From Aureimonas populi (GTDB lineage: Bacteria > Pseudomonadota > Alphaproteobacteria > Rhizobiales > Rhizobiaceae), in assembly GCF_017815515.1 (NCBI RefSeq), contig NZ_CP072611.1, positions 1,612,001 through 1,676,000 on the forward strand: a stretch of 64,000 bases of DNA. The letters run 5' to 3'. The notes beneath the pieces are model-generated. The model was not told the DNA's origin. It saw nothing but the letters and a program-made list of their open reading frames with translations, and made no database searches. Numbering within the stretch: the first letter of the stretch is position 1; every line of letters begins with the position of its first letter. Below are positions 46,359 to 57,426 of the stretch, one piece after another. The position numbers and the translations under genes are program-made.

Positions 46359-47597
46359 ATGGAACGCATTCGCGTGACCGATGTCGTCAAGCTCTTTGGC
46401 GACGAAGAGAAACAGGCCCTCGAGCTTCTGCGCGCGGGGGAGGGCAAGGACGAGATCCTTTCGCGCACCGGCGCGGTGCTCGGCCTCGACCGGGTCTCCT
46501 TCGGCGTGGAGGAAGGCGAGATCCTGGTGGTGATGGGTCTTTCGGGCTCAGGCAAGTCCACCATGCTGCGCTGCCTCAACCGGCTCGTGGAGCCGACGGC
46601 CGGCTCCATCCTGGTGGACGGGGTGGAGGTGACGAGCCTTTCGGGCCGGCAGCTCCTCGAGTTCCGCCGCGCCAAGTTCGGCATGGTCTTCCAGCACTTC
46701 GCCCTGTTTCCCAACCGCACCATCGCGCGGAACGTGGAATACGGGCTGGAGGTGCAGGGCATGAAGCCCGCCTTGCGCCGCGAGAAGGCGATGGAGGCCA
46801 TCGAGCTCGTCGGCCTGAAGGGTTGGCACGACAAATATCCGAGCCAGCTCTCGGGCGGCATGCAGCAGCGGGCGGGGCTGGCCCGCGCCCTGGCGGTGGA
46901 CGCCGACATCCTGTTGATGGACGAGGCCTTCTCCGCGCTCGACCCGCTCATCCGCCGCGACATGCAGGACGAGCTGGTGGCGCTTCAGGAGCGGATGAAG
47001 AAGACCATCGTCTTCGTCTCCCACGATCTCGACGAGGCCATCCACCTCGGGGGGCGCATCGTCCTGATGAAGGACGGCGCCATCGTGCAGGCGGGCTACC
47101 CGGAGGAGATCCTCCTGAGGCCGCGGGGCGAATATGTGCGCCGCTTCGTGGAGCATATCGACGTCTCCTCCGTCATCACGCTGGCGCGCCTGGCGGACCG
47201 CTCGGCCCCCTCGCTCTTCCGCGAGCTGACCGGCTCGCAGGCGCTCGCCGAGTTCGAGCGCACGGGCGCCGACCAGCTCGTCGTGACCTGCGAGAGGAAC
47301 ATGCCCGTCGGCCAGCTCTCCCGAGATGCGCTGACGCAGGGCACGGCCGGCGCGAGCGTGGCCTCGCTGATGCAGCCCTCATTGCCGGTCGCCGCCGGCA
47401 AGGATGTTTTGAAGGCGGCGCTGCCCAAGCTGGTGCAGCGCACGCAAGGGGTGGCCGTGGTGGATGGCGAGGGGCGCTATCTGGGCGTCGTCACGCAAGG
47501 GGCGGCGCTGGCCGCCCTCGCCTCGCGCGAGGGCACGCACCCCCATGACGGCCTCGCGCCCGCCGGCGCATCGCCGCTCGAGGGGAGGGCCGCCTGA
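46359..47597 (+). CDS. opuAA: Glycine betaine ABC transporter ATP-binding protein
   Basis: A 412-residue ATPase with Walker A GLSGSGKS at residues 60-67, signature LSGGMQQRAGLARAL, Walker B ILLMDEAFSALDP and H-loop FVSHDLDEA, the pattern of ProV/OpuAA. The C-terminal 130 residues correspond to the CBS-domain region, which senses ionic strength in OpuA, although the sequence is divergent. Lengths of the three subunits (412/280/279) match OpuA better than ProVWX. Its stop overlaps the permease start by one base. Confidence 0.92.
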   Translation: MERIRVTDVVKLFGDEEKQALELLRAGEGKDEILSRTGAVLGLDRVSFGVEEGEILVVMGLSGSGKSTMLRCLNRLVEPTAGSILVDGVEVTSLSGRQLLEFRRAKFGMVFQHFALFPNRTIARNVEYGLEVQGMKPALRREKAMEAIELVGLKGWHDKYPSQLSGGMQQRAGLARALAVDADILLMDEAFSALDPLIRRDMQDELVALQERMKKTIVFVSHDLDEAIHLGGRIVLMKDGAIVQAGYPEEILLRPRGEYVRRFVEHIDVSSVITLARLADRSAPSLFRELTGSQALAEFERTGADQLVVTCERNMPVGQLSRDALTQGTAGASVASLMQPSLPVAAGKDVLKAALPKLVQRTQGVAVVDGEGRYLGVVTQGAALAALASREGTHPHDGLAPAGASPLEGRAA

Positions 47598-48439
47598 TGG
47601 AATGGTCGATCCCGAAATTCCCGCTCGACACCCTGTCGGCGGACGCCCTCGCCTTCATGACGGCGAACTTCTCGGACGTGACGCGCGGCACGAGCCGGCT
47701 CGTGCGCGCCTGGATCACCGCCGCGACGGACGGGCTGGGCGCCCTGCCGCCGCTCGTCCTGATCCTCGCCATCTCGGCGCTCGCCCTGTGGCTGGCCGGC
47801 CGACGCGTGGCGCTCCTGTCGCTGGTGGGCCTCGCCTTCCTGTGGAACCTGCGGCTCTGGCCGGCCACCATCGAGACGCTGGTGCTGGTGACGCTGGCAA
47901 CCGTGGCCGCGCTCGCCATCGGCATTCCCATCGGCATTCTCTGCGCCCTGTCGCGGCGGCTCTGGCGCGTCGTCGGGCCGGTGCTGGACATGATGCAGAC
48001 CATGCCGAGCTTCGTCTATCTCATCCCGGCCATTCCCTTCTTCGGGCTCGGGGCCGTCTCGGCGGTCTTCGCCACCATCATCTTCTCCATGCCGCCCGTC
48101 ATCCGCCTGACCGCGCTCGGCATCCGCAACGTGCCGCACGACCTGATCGAGGCGTCGAACGCCTTCGGCACGACGACGGGGCAGAAGCTCGTCAAGGTGC
48201 AACTGCCGCTGGCCCTGCCCACCATCATGGCGGGCATCAACCAGACGATCATGCTTTCGCTCTCCATGGTGGTGATCGCCTCGATGATCGGGGCGGGCGG
48301 GCTCGGCCGGGAGGTCTGGCGCTCCATCCAGCGGCTGGACGCGGGCGCCGGCTTCCAGGCGGGCATCGCCATCGTGATCCTGGCGGTCATCCTCGACCGC
48401 ATCACCCAGGCCATGGCGCAGCGCGCCCGGGCGAACTGA
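47597..48439 (+). CDS. opuAB: Glycine betaine ABC transporter permease
   Basis: A 280-residue permease with a short N-terminal extension and about seven hydrophobic segments. Typical ProW/OpuAB stretches are MMQTMPSFVYLIPAIPFFGLG, PPVIRLTALGIRNVPHDLIEA (EAA loop) and MVVIASMIGAGGLGREVW (partly quoted). It forms the membrane channel with OpuAA and the binding protein. Confidence 0.92.
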   Translation: MEWSIPKFPLDTLSADALAFMTANFSDVTRGTSRLVRAWITAATDGLGALPPLVLILAISALALWLAGRRVALLSLVGLAFLWNLRLWPATIETLVLVTLATVAALAIGIPIGILCALSRRLWRVVGPVLDMMQTMPSFVYLIPAIPFFGLGAVSAVFATIIFSMPPVIRLTALGIRNVPHDLIEASNAFGTTTGQKLVKVQLPLALPTIMAGINQTIMLSLSMVVIASMIGAGGLGREVWRSIQRLDAGAGFQAGIAIVILAVILDRITQAMAQRARAN

Positions 48440-48470
48440 ACACCCCCACCGCAACGAAAGGAAACGACAT

Positions 48471-49310
48471 ATGAAACGGACTCTCGCCGCGATTCTCCTC
48501 GCCTCAGCCGCGCTTTCGGGCGCCGCGCAGGCGCAAGGAACGGGCACGGTGAACCTGGCCTATGTGGAATGGTCGGATACGGTGGTGGCGACCAACATCC
48601 TGGCCGCCGTCCTGGAGGACGAGGGCTATACGGTGAACATGACGCCGCTGCCCGGCGCGGCCATGTGGCAGGCCGTGGCCACCGGCGAGGCGGATGCCCA
48701 TGTCGCCGGCTGGCTGCCCGTCACCCACGCGGCCTATTACGAGCAGCTCCAGGACCAGGTGGAGCTTGTCGGCGTCAATATCGAGGGCGCCCGCCTCGGC
48801 TGGGCCGTGCCGGCCTATATGGAGATCGATTCGATCCAGGACATCGCGGACGATCCGAGCGTGGTGAACGGCCAGGTCATCGGCATCGATCCGGGCGCGG
48901 GGCTGATGTCGGCCTCCGAGCAGGCCATCGCCGATTACGGGCTCGACGTGACGCTGATGGACGGCTCGGACGCCACCATGACCGCCGCGCTCCAGGACGC
49001 GATCTCGCGCGAGGAGCCCATCGTCGTCACCGCCTGGACGCCGCACTGGATGTTCTCGCGCTGGGACCTGAAATATCTGGAGGACCCGGAAGGCTCGCTG
49101 GGCAGCGAGGAGACGGTCAACAACGTCGTGCGCGCCGGCCTTTCGGACGACATGCCCGACGTCTACCGCATCATCTCCAACTTCCGCCTGACGCTGGAGG
49201 ACGAGGAGGCCCTGATGCTGGAGAACGAGGAGGGCGGCGACCCGGCCGCCACCGCGCGCGCCTGGATCGAGGCCAACCCGGACAAGGTCGCGGAGTGGAC
49301 CGCCGAGTAA
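48471..49310 (+). CDS. opuAC: Glycine betaine-binding periplasmic protein
   Basis: A 279-residue binding protein with a signal peptide ([21 protein letters not shown]). The OpuAC domain carries aromatic positions expected to form the quaternary-ammonium box: Trp in [31 protein letters not shown] and [12 protein letters not shown]. The cluster context supports betaine, though choline or proline betaine could also fit. A good AAAGGAAA ribosome binding site precedes ATG 48471. A strong stem-loop follows. Confidence 0.9.
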   Translation: MKRTLAAILLASAALSGAAQAQGTGTVNLAYVEWSDTVVATNILAAVLEDEGYTVNMTPLPGAAMWQAVATGEADAHVAGWLPVTHAAYYEQLQDQVELVGVNIEGARLGWAVPAYMEIDSIQDIADDPSVVNGQVIGIDPGAGLMSASEQAIADYGLDVTLMDGSDATMTAALQDAISREEPIVVTAWTPHWMFSRWDLKYLEDPEGSLGSEETVNNVVRAGLSDDMPDVYRIISNFRLTLEDEEALMLENEEGGDPAATARAWIEANPDKVAEWTAE

Positions 49311-49335
49311 GGCGGGCCGCCCGGCATGGAGACAG

Positions 49336-49360
49336 GGGCCGGCCTTCGCGCCGGCCCTTT
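49336..49360 (+). terminator. Stem-loop terminator after opuAC
   Basis: A perfect 8-bp inverted repeat GGGCCGGC / GCCGGCCC with a 6-base loop, followed by TTTCCGTTT, 25 bases after the opuAC stop. It would separate the importer operon from the sox operon. Confidence 0.7.
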
Positions 49361-49470
49361 CCGTTTCGCCGCACGCGTCGCCTCCATACCGAGAAGATGG
49401 CGCGTTCCTTCTCTCCCTGCCCCCGGGGGGCTCCTGTAGGCTGGCGCGATCGCGACCCGAAGGCACGACG

Positions 49471-50727
49471 ATGACGCGTTTCTCCTTTGCCGGCATCCTG
49501 ATGAACGCCCTGTCCGGGCACCGGAACTGGCAGCCGCAATGGCGGGAGCCCGAGAGCCCGAAGGCCGAGTACGACGTCGTCATCGTGGGCGCGGGCGGCC
49601 ACGGGCTGGGCGCGGCCTATTATCTCGCCCGGGAGCACGGCATCACCAATGTGGCGGTGATCGACAAGGGCTGGCTCGGCGGCGGCAATACCGGCCGCAA
49701 CACCACCATCATCCGCTCCAACTATCTCTACGACGAGAGCGCCGCGCTCTACGACCATTCCCTCAAGCTCTGGGAGGGCCTGTCCCAGGAGCTGAACTAC
49801 AACGTCATGTTCTCCCGGCGCGGCGTGATGATGCTGGCGCACACGGTGCACGACGTGCAGAGCTTCAAGCGCCACATCCACTCCAACCGCCTCAACGGCG
49901 TGGACAACGAATGGCTGAGCGCGCGCGAGGCCAAGGCCTTCTGCCCGCCGCTCGACCTCTCCCCCGCCGCCCGCTACCCGGTCGTCGGCGCGGCCGTGCA
50001 GCGGCGCGGCGGCGTGGCGCGCCACGACGCGGTGGCCTGGGGCTATGCGCGCGGCGCTTCGGCGCGGGGCGTGGACATCCTCCAGAACTGCCCCGTCACC
50101 GCCATCCGCCGCGATGCCTCGGGCGCGGTGTGCGGCGTGGAGACGGCGCGCGGCTTCATCAGGGCGAAGAAGGTCGCGGTCTCGGCCGCCGGCAACACCT
50201 CGGTCGTGATGGACAGCGCGGGCCTGCGCCTGCCGCTGGAGAGCTATCCGCTGCAGGCGCTGGTGTCGGAGCCGGTCAAGCCCGTCTTTCCCTGCGTCGT
50301 CATGTCCAACACCGTGCACGCCTATATCTCGCAGTCCGACAAGGGGGAACTCGTCATCGGCTCGGGCACGGACCAGTACATCTCCTATTCGCAGCGCGGC
50401 GGCCTGCCCGTCATCGAGCACACGCTGGCGGCGATCTGCGAGATCTTCCCCGTCTTCACCCGCATGCGCATGCTGCGCAAATGGGGCGGCATCGTCGATG
50501 TGACGCCGGATCGCTCGCCCATCCTCGGCAAGACCCCGGTGAAGGGGCTCTATGTCAATTGCGGCTGGGGCACGGGCGGCTTCAAGGCGACGCCGGGCTC
50601 GGCCCATCTCTTCGCCCACACCATCGCGCGCGACGAGCCGCACCCCATCAACGCGCCCTTCGCGCTGGAGCGCTTTGCCACCGGCCGGCTGATCGACGAG
50701 GCGGCGGCCGCCGCCGTGGCGCATTGA
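49471..50727 (+). CDS. soxB: Sarcosine oxidase beta subunit
   Basis: A 418-residue flavoprotein of heterotetrameric sarcosine oxidase. FAD motif [15 protein letters not shown] (from residue 37); His185 in [16 protein letters not shown] corresponds to the histidine that carries covalent FMN in characterised enzymes; [12 protein letters not shown] is near the C-terminus. It oxidises sarcosine to glycine, transferring the methyl group as formaldehyde or to tetrahydrofolate. It heads soxBDAG, the last demethylation step of the betaine pathway. Confidence 0.95.
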   Translation: MTRFSFAGILMNALSGHRNWQPQWREPESPKAEYDVVIVGAGGHGLGAAYYLAREHGITNVAVIDKGWLGGGNTGRNTTIIRSNYLYDESAALYDHSLKLWEGLSQELNYNVMFSRRGVMMLAHTVHDVQSFKRHIHSNRLNGVDNEWLSAREAKAFCPPLDLSPAARYPVVGAAVQRRGGVARHDAVAWGYARGASARGVDILQNCPVTAIRRDASGAVCGVETARGFIRAKKVAVSAAGNTSVVMDSAGLRLPLESYPLQALVSEPVKPVFPCVVMSNTVHAYISQSDKGELVIGSGTDQYISYSQRGGLPVIEHTLAAICEIFPVFTRMRMLRKWGGIVDVTPDRSPILGKTPVKGLYVNCGWGTGGFKATPGSAHLFAHTIARDEPHPINAPFALERFATGRLIDEAAAAAVAH

Positions 50728-50740
50728 GGAGGGGGCAACG

Positions 50741-51028
50741 ATGCTTCTGATCCGCTGCCCCTATTGCGACGAGGACCGGCCCGAGGTGGAGTTCGCCTAT
50801 GCCGGGGAGGCCCATGTCGCCCGCCCGGCGGACCCCTCCGCTCTGTCGGACGATGAGTTCCGCGATTTCCTCTATGTGCGCTCCAACACGCGCGGCCTCA
50901 TGGCCGAGCGCTGGCGGCATGTCCATGGCTGCGGGCGCTTCTTCAACGCGCTGCGCGAGACGGTGAGCGACAAGTTCCACGCCACCTACAAGGCGGGCGA
51001 GCCCCGGCCGCAGGGAGATGCGCCATGA
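50741..51028 (+). CDS. soxD: Sarcosine oxidase delta subunit
   Basis: A 95-residue zinc-binding subunit. The CPYCDEDRPEVEF motif and a downstream HVHGCGRFFNALRET supply the Cys/His ligands seen in family structures. It starts 13 bp after soxB with GGAGGGGG upstream of ATG, and its last four bases overlap soxA. Confidence 0.95.
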   Translation: MLLIRCPYCDEDRPEVEFAYAGEAHVARPADPSALSDDEFRDFLYVRSNTRGLMAERWRHVHGCGRFFNALRETVSDKFHATYKAGEPRPQGDAP

Positions 51029-54024
51029 GCCGCTGCCGCATCGCCGGGCGCGGGCGGATCGACCGTTCGCGGACGCTCGGCTTCACCTTCGACGGCAAGC
51101 GCTACGAGGGCCATCCGGGCGACACGCTGGCCTCCGCGCTTCTGGCCAACGGCGTCCATCTCGTCGGCCGCTCCTTCAAGTATCACCGCCCGCGCGGCAT
51201 CCTCTCGGCCGGCTCGGAGGAGCCGAACGCCCTCGTGCGGATCGACCGGGGGCCGGGGCGGGCGGAGCCCAACAACCGCGCCACCGTGGTCGAGCTCCAT
51301 GAGGGGCTGAGGGCCGAGAGCCAGAACCGCTGGCCGAGCCTTGCCTTCGACGTGGGCGCGGTCAACGACGCGCTCGGCCAGCTTTTCACCGCCGGCTTCT
51401 ACTACAAGACCTTCATGTGGCCGAAGGGCTTCTGGGACAGGCTCTACGAGCCGGTGATCCGCCATGCGGCGGGCCTCGGCCGCGCCCCGGACGAGAAGGA
51501 CGCCGACCGTTACGCCAGCCGCTACGCCCATTGCGACGTGCTCGTGGTCGGCGCGGGCCCGGCGGGCCTTGCCGCCGCGCTCGCGGCGGGCCGCGCGGGC
51601 GCGAAGGTGATGCTGGTGGACGAGCAGGCCGAAATGGGCGGCTCCCTCCTGGCCGAGGGCCATGCGAGCGTGGAGGGACGGCCGGCGCAGGACTGGCCGC
51701 AGGCCGTGCGCGGCGAGTTGTCCGCCATGGACAATGTCACGCTCCTGCCGCGCACCACGGCCATCGGCTATTACCACCAGAACATGATCGGCCTGTGCCA
51801 GCGGCTGACCGACCACCTCGCCGCCCCGCCCTCCGGCGCGCCGCGCGAGCGGCTGTGGCGGGTGCGGGCGAGGCAGGTGGTGCTGGCGCAAGGGGCCATC
51901 GAGAAGCCGCTGGTCTTCGCCGGCAATGACAGGCCCGGCGTGATGCTGGCGGGCGCGGCGCGCGCCTATCTCAACCGCTACGGGGTGAAGGTGGGCGAGA
52001 GGGCGCTCGTCGTCACCTCGCATGACAGCGCCTGGGACGCGGCCTTCGACCTCGCCGAGGCCGGCGTGAGAATTGCCGCGATCCTCGATCTGCGGGCGGC
52101 GGTGCCGCAGGCCCTGGCGGACCGGGCGCGGGCCCTCGGCATCGAGGTGCTGGCCGGCTGGACCGTGTCCGGCACGGCGGGCCGCCTGCGCCTCTCCTCG
52201 GCCACCGTCAACCCGCTGGGCGCGGTGGGCGGGGCGGGCAAGGGCCGGCGGATCGAGTGCGACTGCCTGCTGATGTCGGGCGGCTGGACCCCCAGCGTCC
52301 ACCTCTTCTCCCACTCCCGCGGCAAGCTGGACTGGAACGAGGAGCTGCAAGCCTATCTGCCCGGCGAGCCGGAGGAGGCGGTGCGCTGCGCGGGGGCCGG
52401 CGCGGGCGTCTTCACGCTGGAGGCGGCCCTGTCGGGCGGCGCGCAGGCGGGCGCGGCGGCGGCGCGGGACGCGGGCTTCGAGGCTCACGCACCCGTCCTG
52501 GCCGCCGGCGGCGTTGGGCCGGCGAGCGGCGAGGCGAGGGCCGAGCTGCCGATGGCGGGCGATCCGGCCCGCGCCAAGGCCTTCGTCGACTTCCAGAACG
52601 ACGTGACGGCCAAGGACCTGAAGCTCGCCGTGCGCGAGGGCTTCCGCTCCATCGAGCACATCAAGCGCTACACCACGACCGGCATGGCGACCGACCAGGG
52701 CAAGACCTCGAACATCAACGGCCTGGCCATCGCGTCGGGCGCGCTCGGCCGGCCGGTGCCGCAGGTGGGGCTCACCACCTTCCGCCCGCCCTTCACGCCC
52801 ACCAGCTTCGGCGCCTTTCTGGGCTACGGGCAGGGCGCGCATTTCGAGGTGACGCGCAAGACCCCGATCGACCCCTGGGCGGAACGGAACCGCGCCGTGT
52901 TCGAGCCGGTCGCGCTCTGGCGGCGGGCCCGCTACTTCCCCAAGGGCGGCGAGAGCATGGAGGAGGCCGTGCGGCGCGAATGCCGGGCGACCCGCGCCTC
53001 GCTCGGCATCTTCGATGCCTCCACGCTCGGCAAGATCGAGGTGGTGGGGCCGGACGCCGCCGAGTTCATGAACCGCCTCTACGCCAATTCCTGGACGAAG
53101 CTCGCCCCCGGCCGGTGCCGCTACGGCCTGCTTCTGGGCGAGGATGGCTTCATCCGCGACGACGGGGTGATCGGCCGCCTCGCGCCCGACCGCTTCCACG
53201 TCACCACCACCACCGGCGGCGCGCCGCGCGTGCTGGCGACGATGGAGGATTATCGCCAGACCGAGTGGCCGGACCTCAAGGTCTGGCTCACCTCCACCAC
53301 CGAGGAATGGGCGGTCATCGCGCTGAACGGGCCGAACGCACGCAAGGTTCTGGAGCCTCTCGTGGAGGGCATCGACATCTCGGCCGGCGCCTTCCCCCAT
53401 ATGTCGATCGCCCAGGGCTCGATCCTCGGCGTGCCGCTGCGGCTCTTCCGCGTCAGCTTCACGGGCGAGCTGGGCTTCGAGGTCAACGTGCCGGCCCGCT
53501 ACGGCCTGGCCGTGTGGGAGAAGTTGATGGAAGCCGGCGGCGCCTACGACATCTGCCCCTACGGCACCGAGGCCATGCACGTCCTGCGCGCCGAAAAGGG
53601 CTACATCATCGTCGGGCAGGAGACGGACGGCACGGTGACGCCGGAGGATGCGGGCCTGGCCTGGGCCATCGGCAAGGCCAAGCCCGACTTCGTGGGCAAG
53701 CGCGGCCTTGCGCGCCCCGATCTGATGGCGCCCGGCCGCCGGCAACTCGTCGGCCTTCTCACGCGCGAGCCGGGCACGGTGCTGGAGGAGGGTGCGCAGA
53801 TCGTTCTCGACCCCGCCGGCACGGTGCCGATGCGGATGGTGGGGCATGTGACCTCCGCCTACTGGAGCGAGGCTCTGGGCCGCTCCATCGCGCTGGCGCT
53901 GGTGGAGAACGGCCGCGCGCTGGCCGGCTCGCGCGTCCACATCCCCATGCCGGACGCCACCCTCGAGGCCGAGGTGACGGGAACCGTGTTCCTGGACCCC
54001 GAAGGCACGCGGCTGAACGCGTGA
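51025..54024 (+). CDS. soxA: Sarcosine oxidase alpha subunit
   Basis: A 999-residue subunit. It begins with a 2Fe-2S-ferredoxin-like fold without cluster cysteines (FTFDGKRYEGHPGDTLASALLANG), then a pyridine-nucleotide/FAD domain with VVGAGPAGLAAALAAG from residue 174, and ends in a GcvT-like folate-binding domain (about residue 620 on, with FEPVALWRRARYFPKGGE and FTGELGFEVNVPARYG, partly quoted). The last domain passes the methyl group to tetrahydrofolate, giving 5,10-methylene-THF. Length is normal for the family. Confidence 0.96.
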   Translation: MSRCRIAGRGRIDRSRTLGFTFDGKRYEGHPGDTLASALLANGVHLVGRSFKYHRPRGILSAGSEEPNALVRIDRGPGRAEPNNRATVVELHEGLRAESQNRWPSLAFDVGAVNDALGQLFTAGFYYKTFMWPKGFWDRLYEPVIRHAAGLGRAPDEKDADRYASRYAHCDVLVVGAGPAGLAAALAAGRAGAKVMLVDEQAEMGGSLLAEGHASVEGRPAQDWPQAVRGELSAMDNVTLLPRTTAIGYYHQNMIGLCQRLTDHLAAPPSGAPRERLWRVRARQVVLAQGAIEKPLVFAGNDRPGVMLAGAARAYLNRYGVKVGERALVVTSHDSAWDAAFDLAEAGVRIAAILDLRAAVPQALADRARALGIEVLAGWTVSGTAGRLRLSSATVNPLGAVGGAGKGRRIECDCLLMSGGWTPSVHLFSHSRGKLDWNEELQAYLPGEPEEAVRCAGAGAGVFTLEAALSGGAQAGAAAARDAGFEAHAPVLAAGGVGPASGEARAELPMAGDPARAKAFVDFQNDVTAKDLKLAVREGFRSIEHIKRYTTTGMATDQGKTSNINGLAIASGALGRPVPQVGLTTFRPPFTPTSFGAFLGYGQGAHFEVTRKTPIDPWAERNRAVFEPVALWRRARYFPKGGESMEEAVRRECRATRASLGIFDASTLGKIEVVGPDAAEFMNRLYANSWTKLAPGRCRYGLLLGEDGFIRDDGVIGRLAPDRFHVTTTTGGAPRVLATMEDYRQTEWPDLKVWLTSTTEEWAVIALNGPNARKVLEPLVEGIDISAGAFPHMSIAQGSILGVPLRLFRVSFTGELGFEVNVPARYGLAVWEKLMEAGGAYDICPYGTEAMHVLRAEKGYIIVGQETDGTVTPEDAGLAWAIGKAKPDFVGKRGLARPDLMAPGRRQLVGLLTREPGTVLEEGAQIVLDPAGTVPMRMVGHVTSAYWSEALGRSIALALVENGRALAGSRVHIPMPDATLEAEVTGTVFLDPEGTRLNA

Positions 54025-54034
54025 GGAGCCGACC

Positions 54035-54586
54035 ATGCTGAAAGCCTTCGACCCGCTGGACGCCATCGCGCCCGCCCCGTTCGCCGCGCCCTTCGCCGTC
54101 CGTCCGGCCGAGCCCTGCGCGCGGTTCTCGCTGCGGATCGACCCCGCCTCGCTCGCGCAGGCGAGCGAGGCCTTCGGCCTCTCCATCCCCTCGCGCATCG
54201 GTGGCGTCGAGGGTGAGGAGGGGCGGCGCGCCGTGTGCGTGGGGCCGGACGAATGGTTCCTCTTCTGCCGCCCGCGGGACGGCGCGGCCTTGCCCGCCTT
54301 GTTCGCGGCCTTGCCGGCCCCCCTCAGCCTCGTGGAGGTGAGCGACCGCGAATGCGCGCTGCTCGTGGAAGGCCCCCGCGCCGCCTACGCGCTGATGGCC
54401 GTGTGCCCGCTCGATCTGGAGGCCATGGCCGCGGGCACGGCGACGCGCACGCTCTTCGACAAGGTGGCCGTGCTCCTCGTCAAGGAAACGCCCGAGCGCT
54501 TCCGCCTGGAGTTCTGGCGCTCATACGCCGCCCATGTCCACGGCCTGCTCGAGACGATCGGCCGGGAGCTCGCGGCCGGGCTTTGA
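54035..54586 (+). CDS. soxG: Sarcosine oxidase gamma subunit
   Basis: A 183-residue SoxG subunit with RFSLRIDPASLAQASEAFGL, the WFLFCRP strand and LVEVSDRECALLVEGPRA, which resemble the GcvT-related fold of known gamma subunits. It starts 10 bp after soxA with GTGAGGAGC as ribosome binding site and completes the soxBDAG order. Confidence 0.92.
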   Translation: MLKAFDPLDAIAPAPFAAPFAVRPAEPCARFSLRIDPASLAQASEAFGLSIPSRIGGVEGEEGRRAVCVGPDEWFLFCRPRDGAALPALFAALPAPLSLVEVSDRECALLVEGPRAAYALMAVCPLDLEAMAAGTATRTLFDKVAVLLVKETPERFRLEFWRSYAAHVHGLLETIGRELAAGL

Positions 54587-54634
54587 GGCGGAGGCGGGGA
54601 GGCGGCCGGCCCTCAACCCCCGAGCTCGCATCCC

Positions 54635-55606
54635 TCAAACGGCGGGAACCGCCTCGGCCCCCAGCGCCCGCTCCGCCGCCTCGATGGTGACGGCGGTGAA
54701 CGCGGCGCGTTCCGGCAGCGCGTGGCCGATGGCGGCCAGACGCGTCAGGGAGATCGCCCGCCAGCGCGCCATGCGCTCCCTGTCCTGCCGCGAGAAGGGC
54801 AGGCCGGCGGAGAAGGCGTGGATCGCCTGTTCGAGCGCCCCGGAAAGGCCCGGCTCGCGCAGCCGCCATTCGTCGAGATGGGCGAGGAAATTGCCGGCGT
54901 CCTGCGCCGGATCGCCGTGCGCGGCGAGGTCCAGGTCGACCAGCGCGAAGCCGCGTTCCGTCACCTGCACCTGATCCATGTAAAAATCGCGATGGATGGC
55001 GCGCGCCTCGAAGGGGCCGAGGCCGGACAGAACGTCCAGCGCCGTTTGCAGCAGGCGGCGGGCGTCCGGTGCGAAACGGGGGGCGCCGGCGGCGAGCCTG
55101 TCCAGCGCCTTGCCCATGACGGCCGCCTCGTCCGGCACGCTCCATTCGCGCTCCAGACGCACGCCGCTCTCGTGCAGGCGGCGGATGGCGGCCGCGCTGC
55201 GCGCACCGAACAGGGCGGCGTCGCCCCCATCGGCCAGGAAGGCGCCGCCGCCCACGCCGCCGAGATCGGTCTGGAGCCAGAGGCGCGCCGAAGGCACCTC
55301 TCCCAGCAGCGCGGCGATGGGAAAGCCCTCGGCCGAGAGGCCTTCCAGCCGGCGCTGGATATCGACGGCGGCGTGGTCGTGCGCCTTGGCGCGGATCTTG
55401 GCGAGCACCGGCACCTCGCCGCCCGCCTTGCGCCAGTGAAGGCGCAGGAGCGCGCGGCGGCCGGGCTTCAGGCGCAGCACCTGCGTGGAGCCGAGCGCGC
55501 CCGGCCCCAGCGTTCGCGTGAGTTCCGCGCCGATGGCTGCGGCGGTGCGCCCTTTCGGGGCGCTGGCCCTGGCGATCAGGCGTTCGAGCCTTGCTGTGCG
55601 TTCCAT
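54635..55606 (-). CDS. Aminoglycoside-phosphotransferase-fold kinase-like protein
   Basis: A 323-residue protein of the APH/choline-kinase/fructosamine-kinase fold. The N-lobe has a Lys in VLAKIRAKAHDH; the catalytic loop is HRDFYMDQVQV with the presumed base Asp207, and the usual Mg-binding Asn is Gln212. The metal-binding segment is LVDLDLAAHGDPAQDAGNFLAHL (partly quoted). It would phosphorylate a small hydroxylated compound or be a degenerate kinase. It is last in the operon with three glycosyltransferases and an ABC exporter, starting 14 bp after the exporter stop. Confidence 0.8.
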   Translation of the reverse strand: MERTARLERLIARASAPKGRTAAAIGAELTRTLGPGALGSTQVLRLKPGRRALLRLHWRKAGGEVPVLAKIRAKAHDHAAVDIQRRLEGLSAEGFPIAALLGEVPSARLWLQTDLGGVGGGAFLADGGDAALFGARSAAAIRRLHESGVRLEREWSVPDEAAVMGKALDRLAAGAPRFAPDARRLLQTALDVLSGLGPFEARAIHRDFYMDQVQVTERGFALVDLDLAAHGDPAQDAGNFLAHLDEWRLREPGLSGALEQAIHAFSAGLPFSRQDRERMARWRAISLTRLAAIGHALPERAAFTAVTIEAAERALGAEAVPAV

Positions 55607-55620
55607 GGCGTCCCGCCCGT

Positions 55621-57422
<1,802 letters not shown>

Positions 57423-57426
<4 letters not shown>

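Noticed and set aside
46359..49310. Naming the quaternary-amine importer choXWV (choline-specific)
   Set aside because: The ATPase is longer than ChoV and the subunit sizes fit OpuA. The surrounding genes degrade betaine, and no betA/betB choline-oxidation genes are present.
50986..54198. A 1070-codon reverse frame opposite soxA
   Set aside because: Antisense shadow of the very GC-rich soxA gene, with His/Arg/Gly/Ala-rich sequence and no domain signature.
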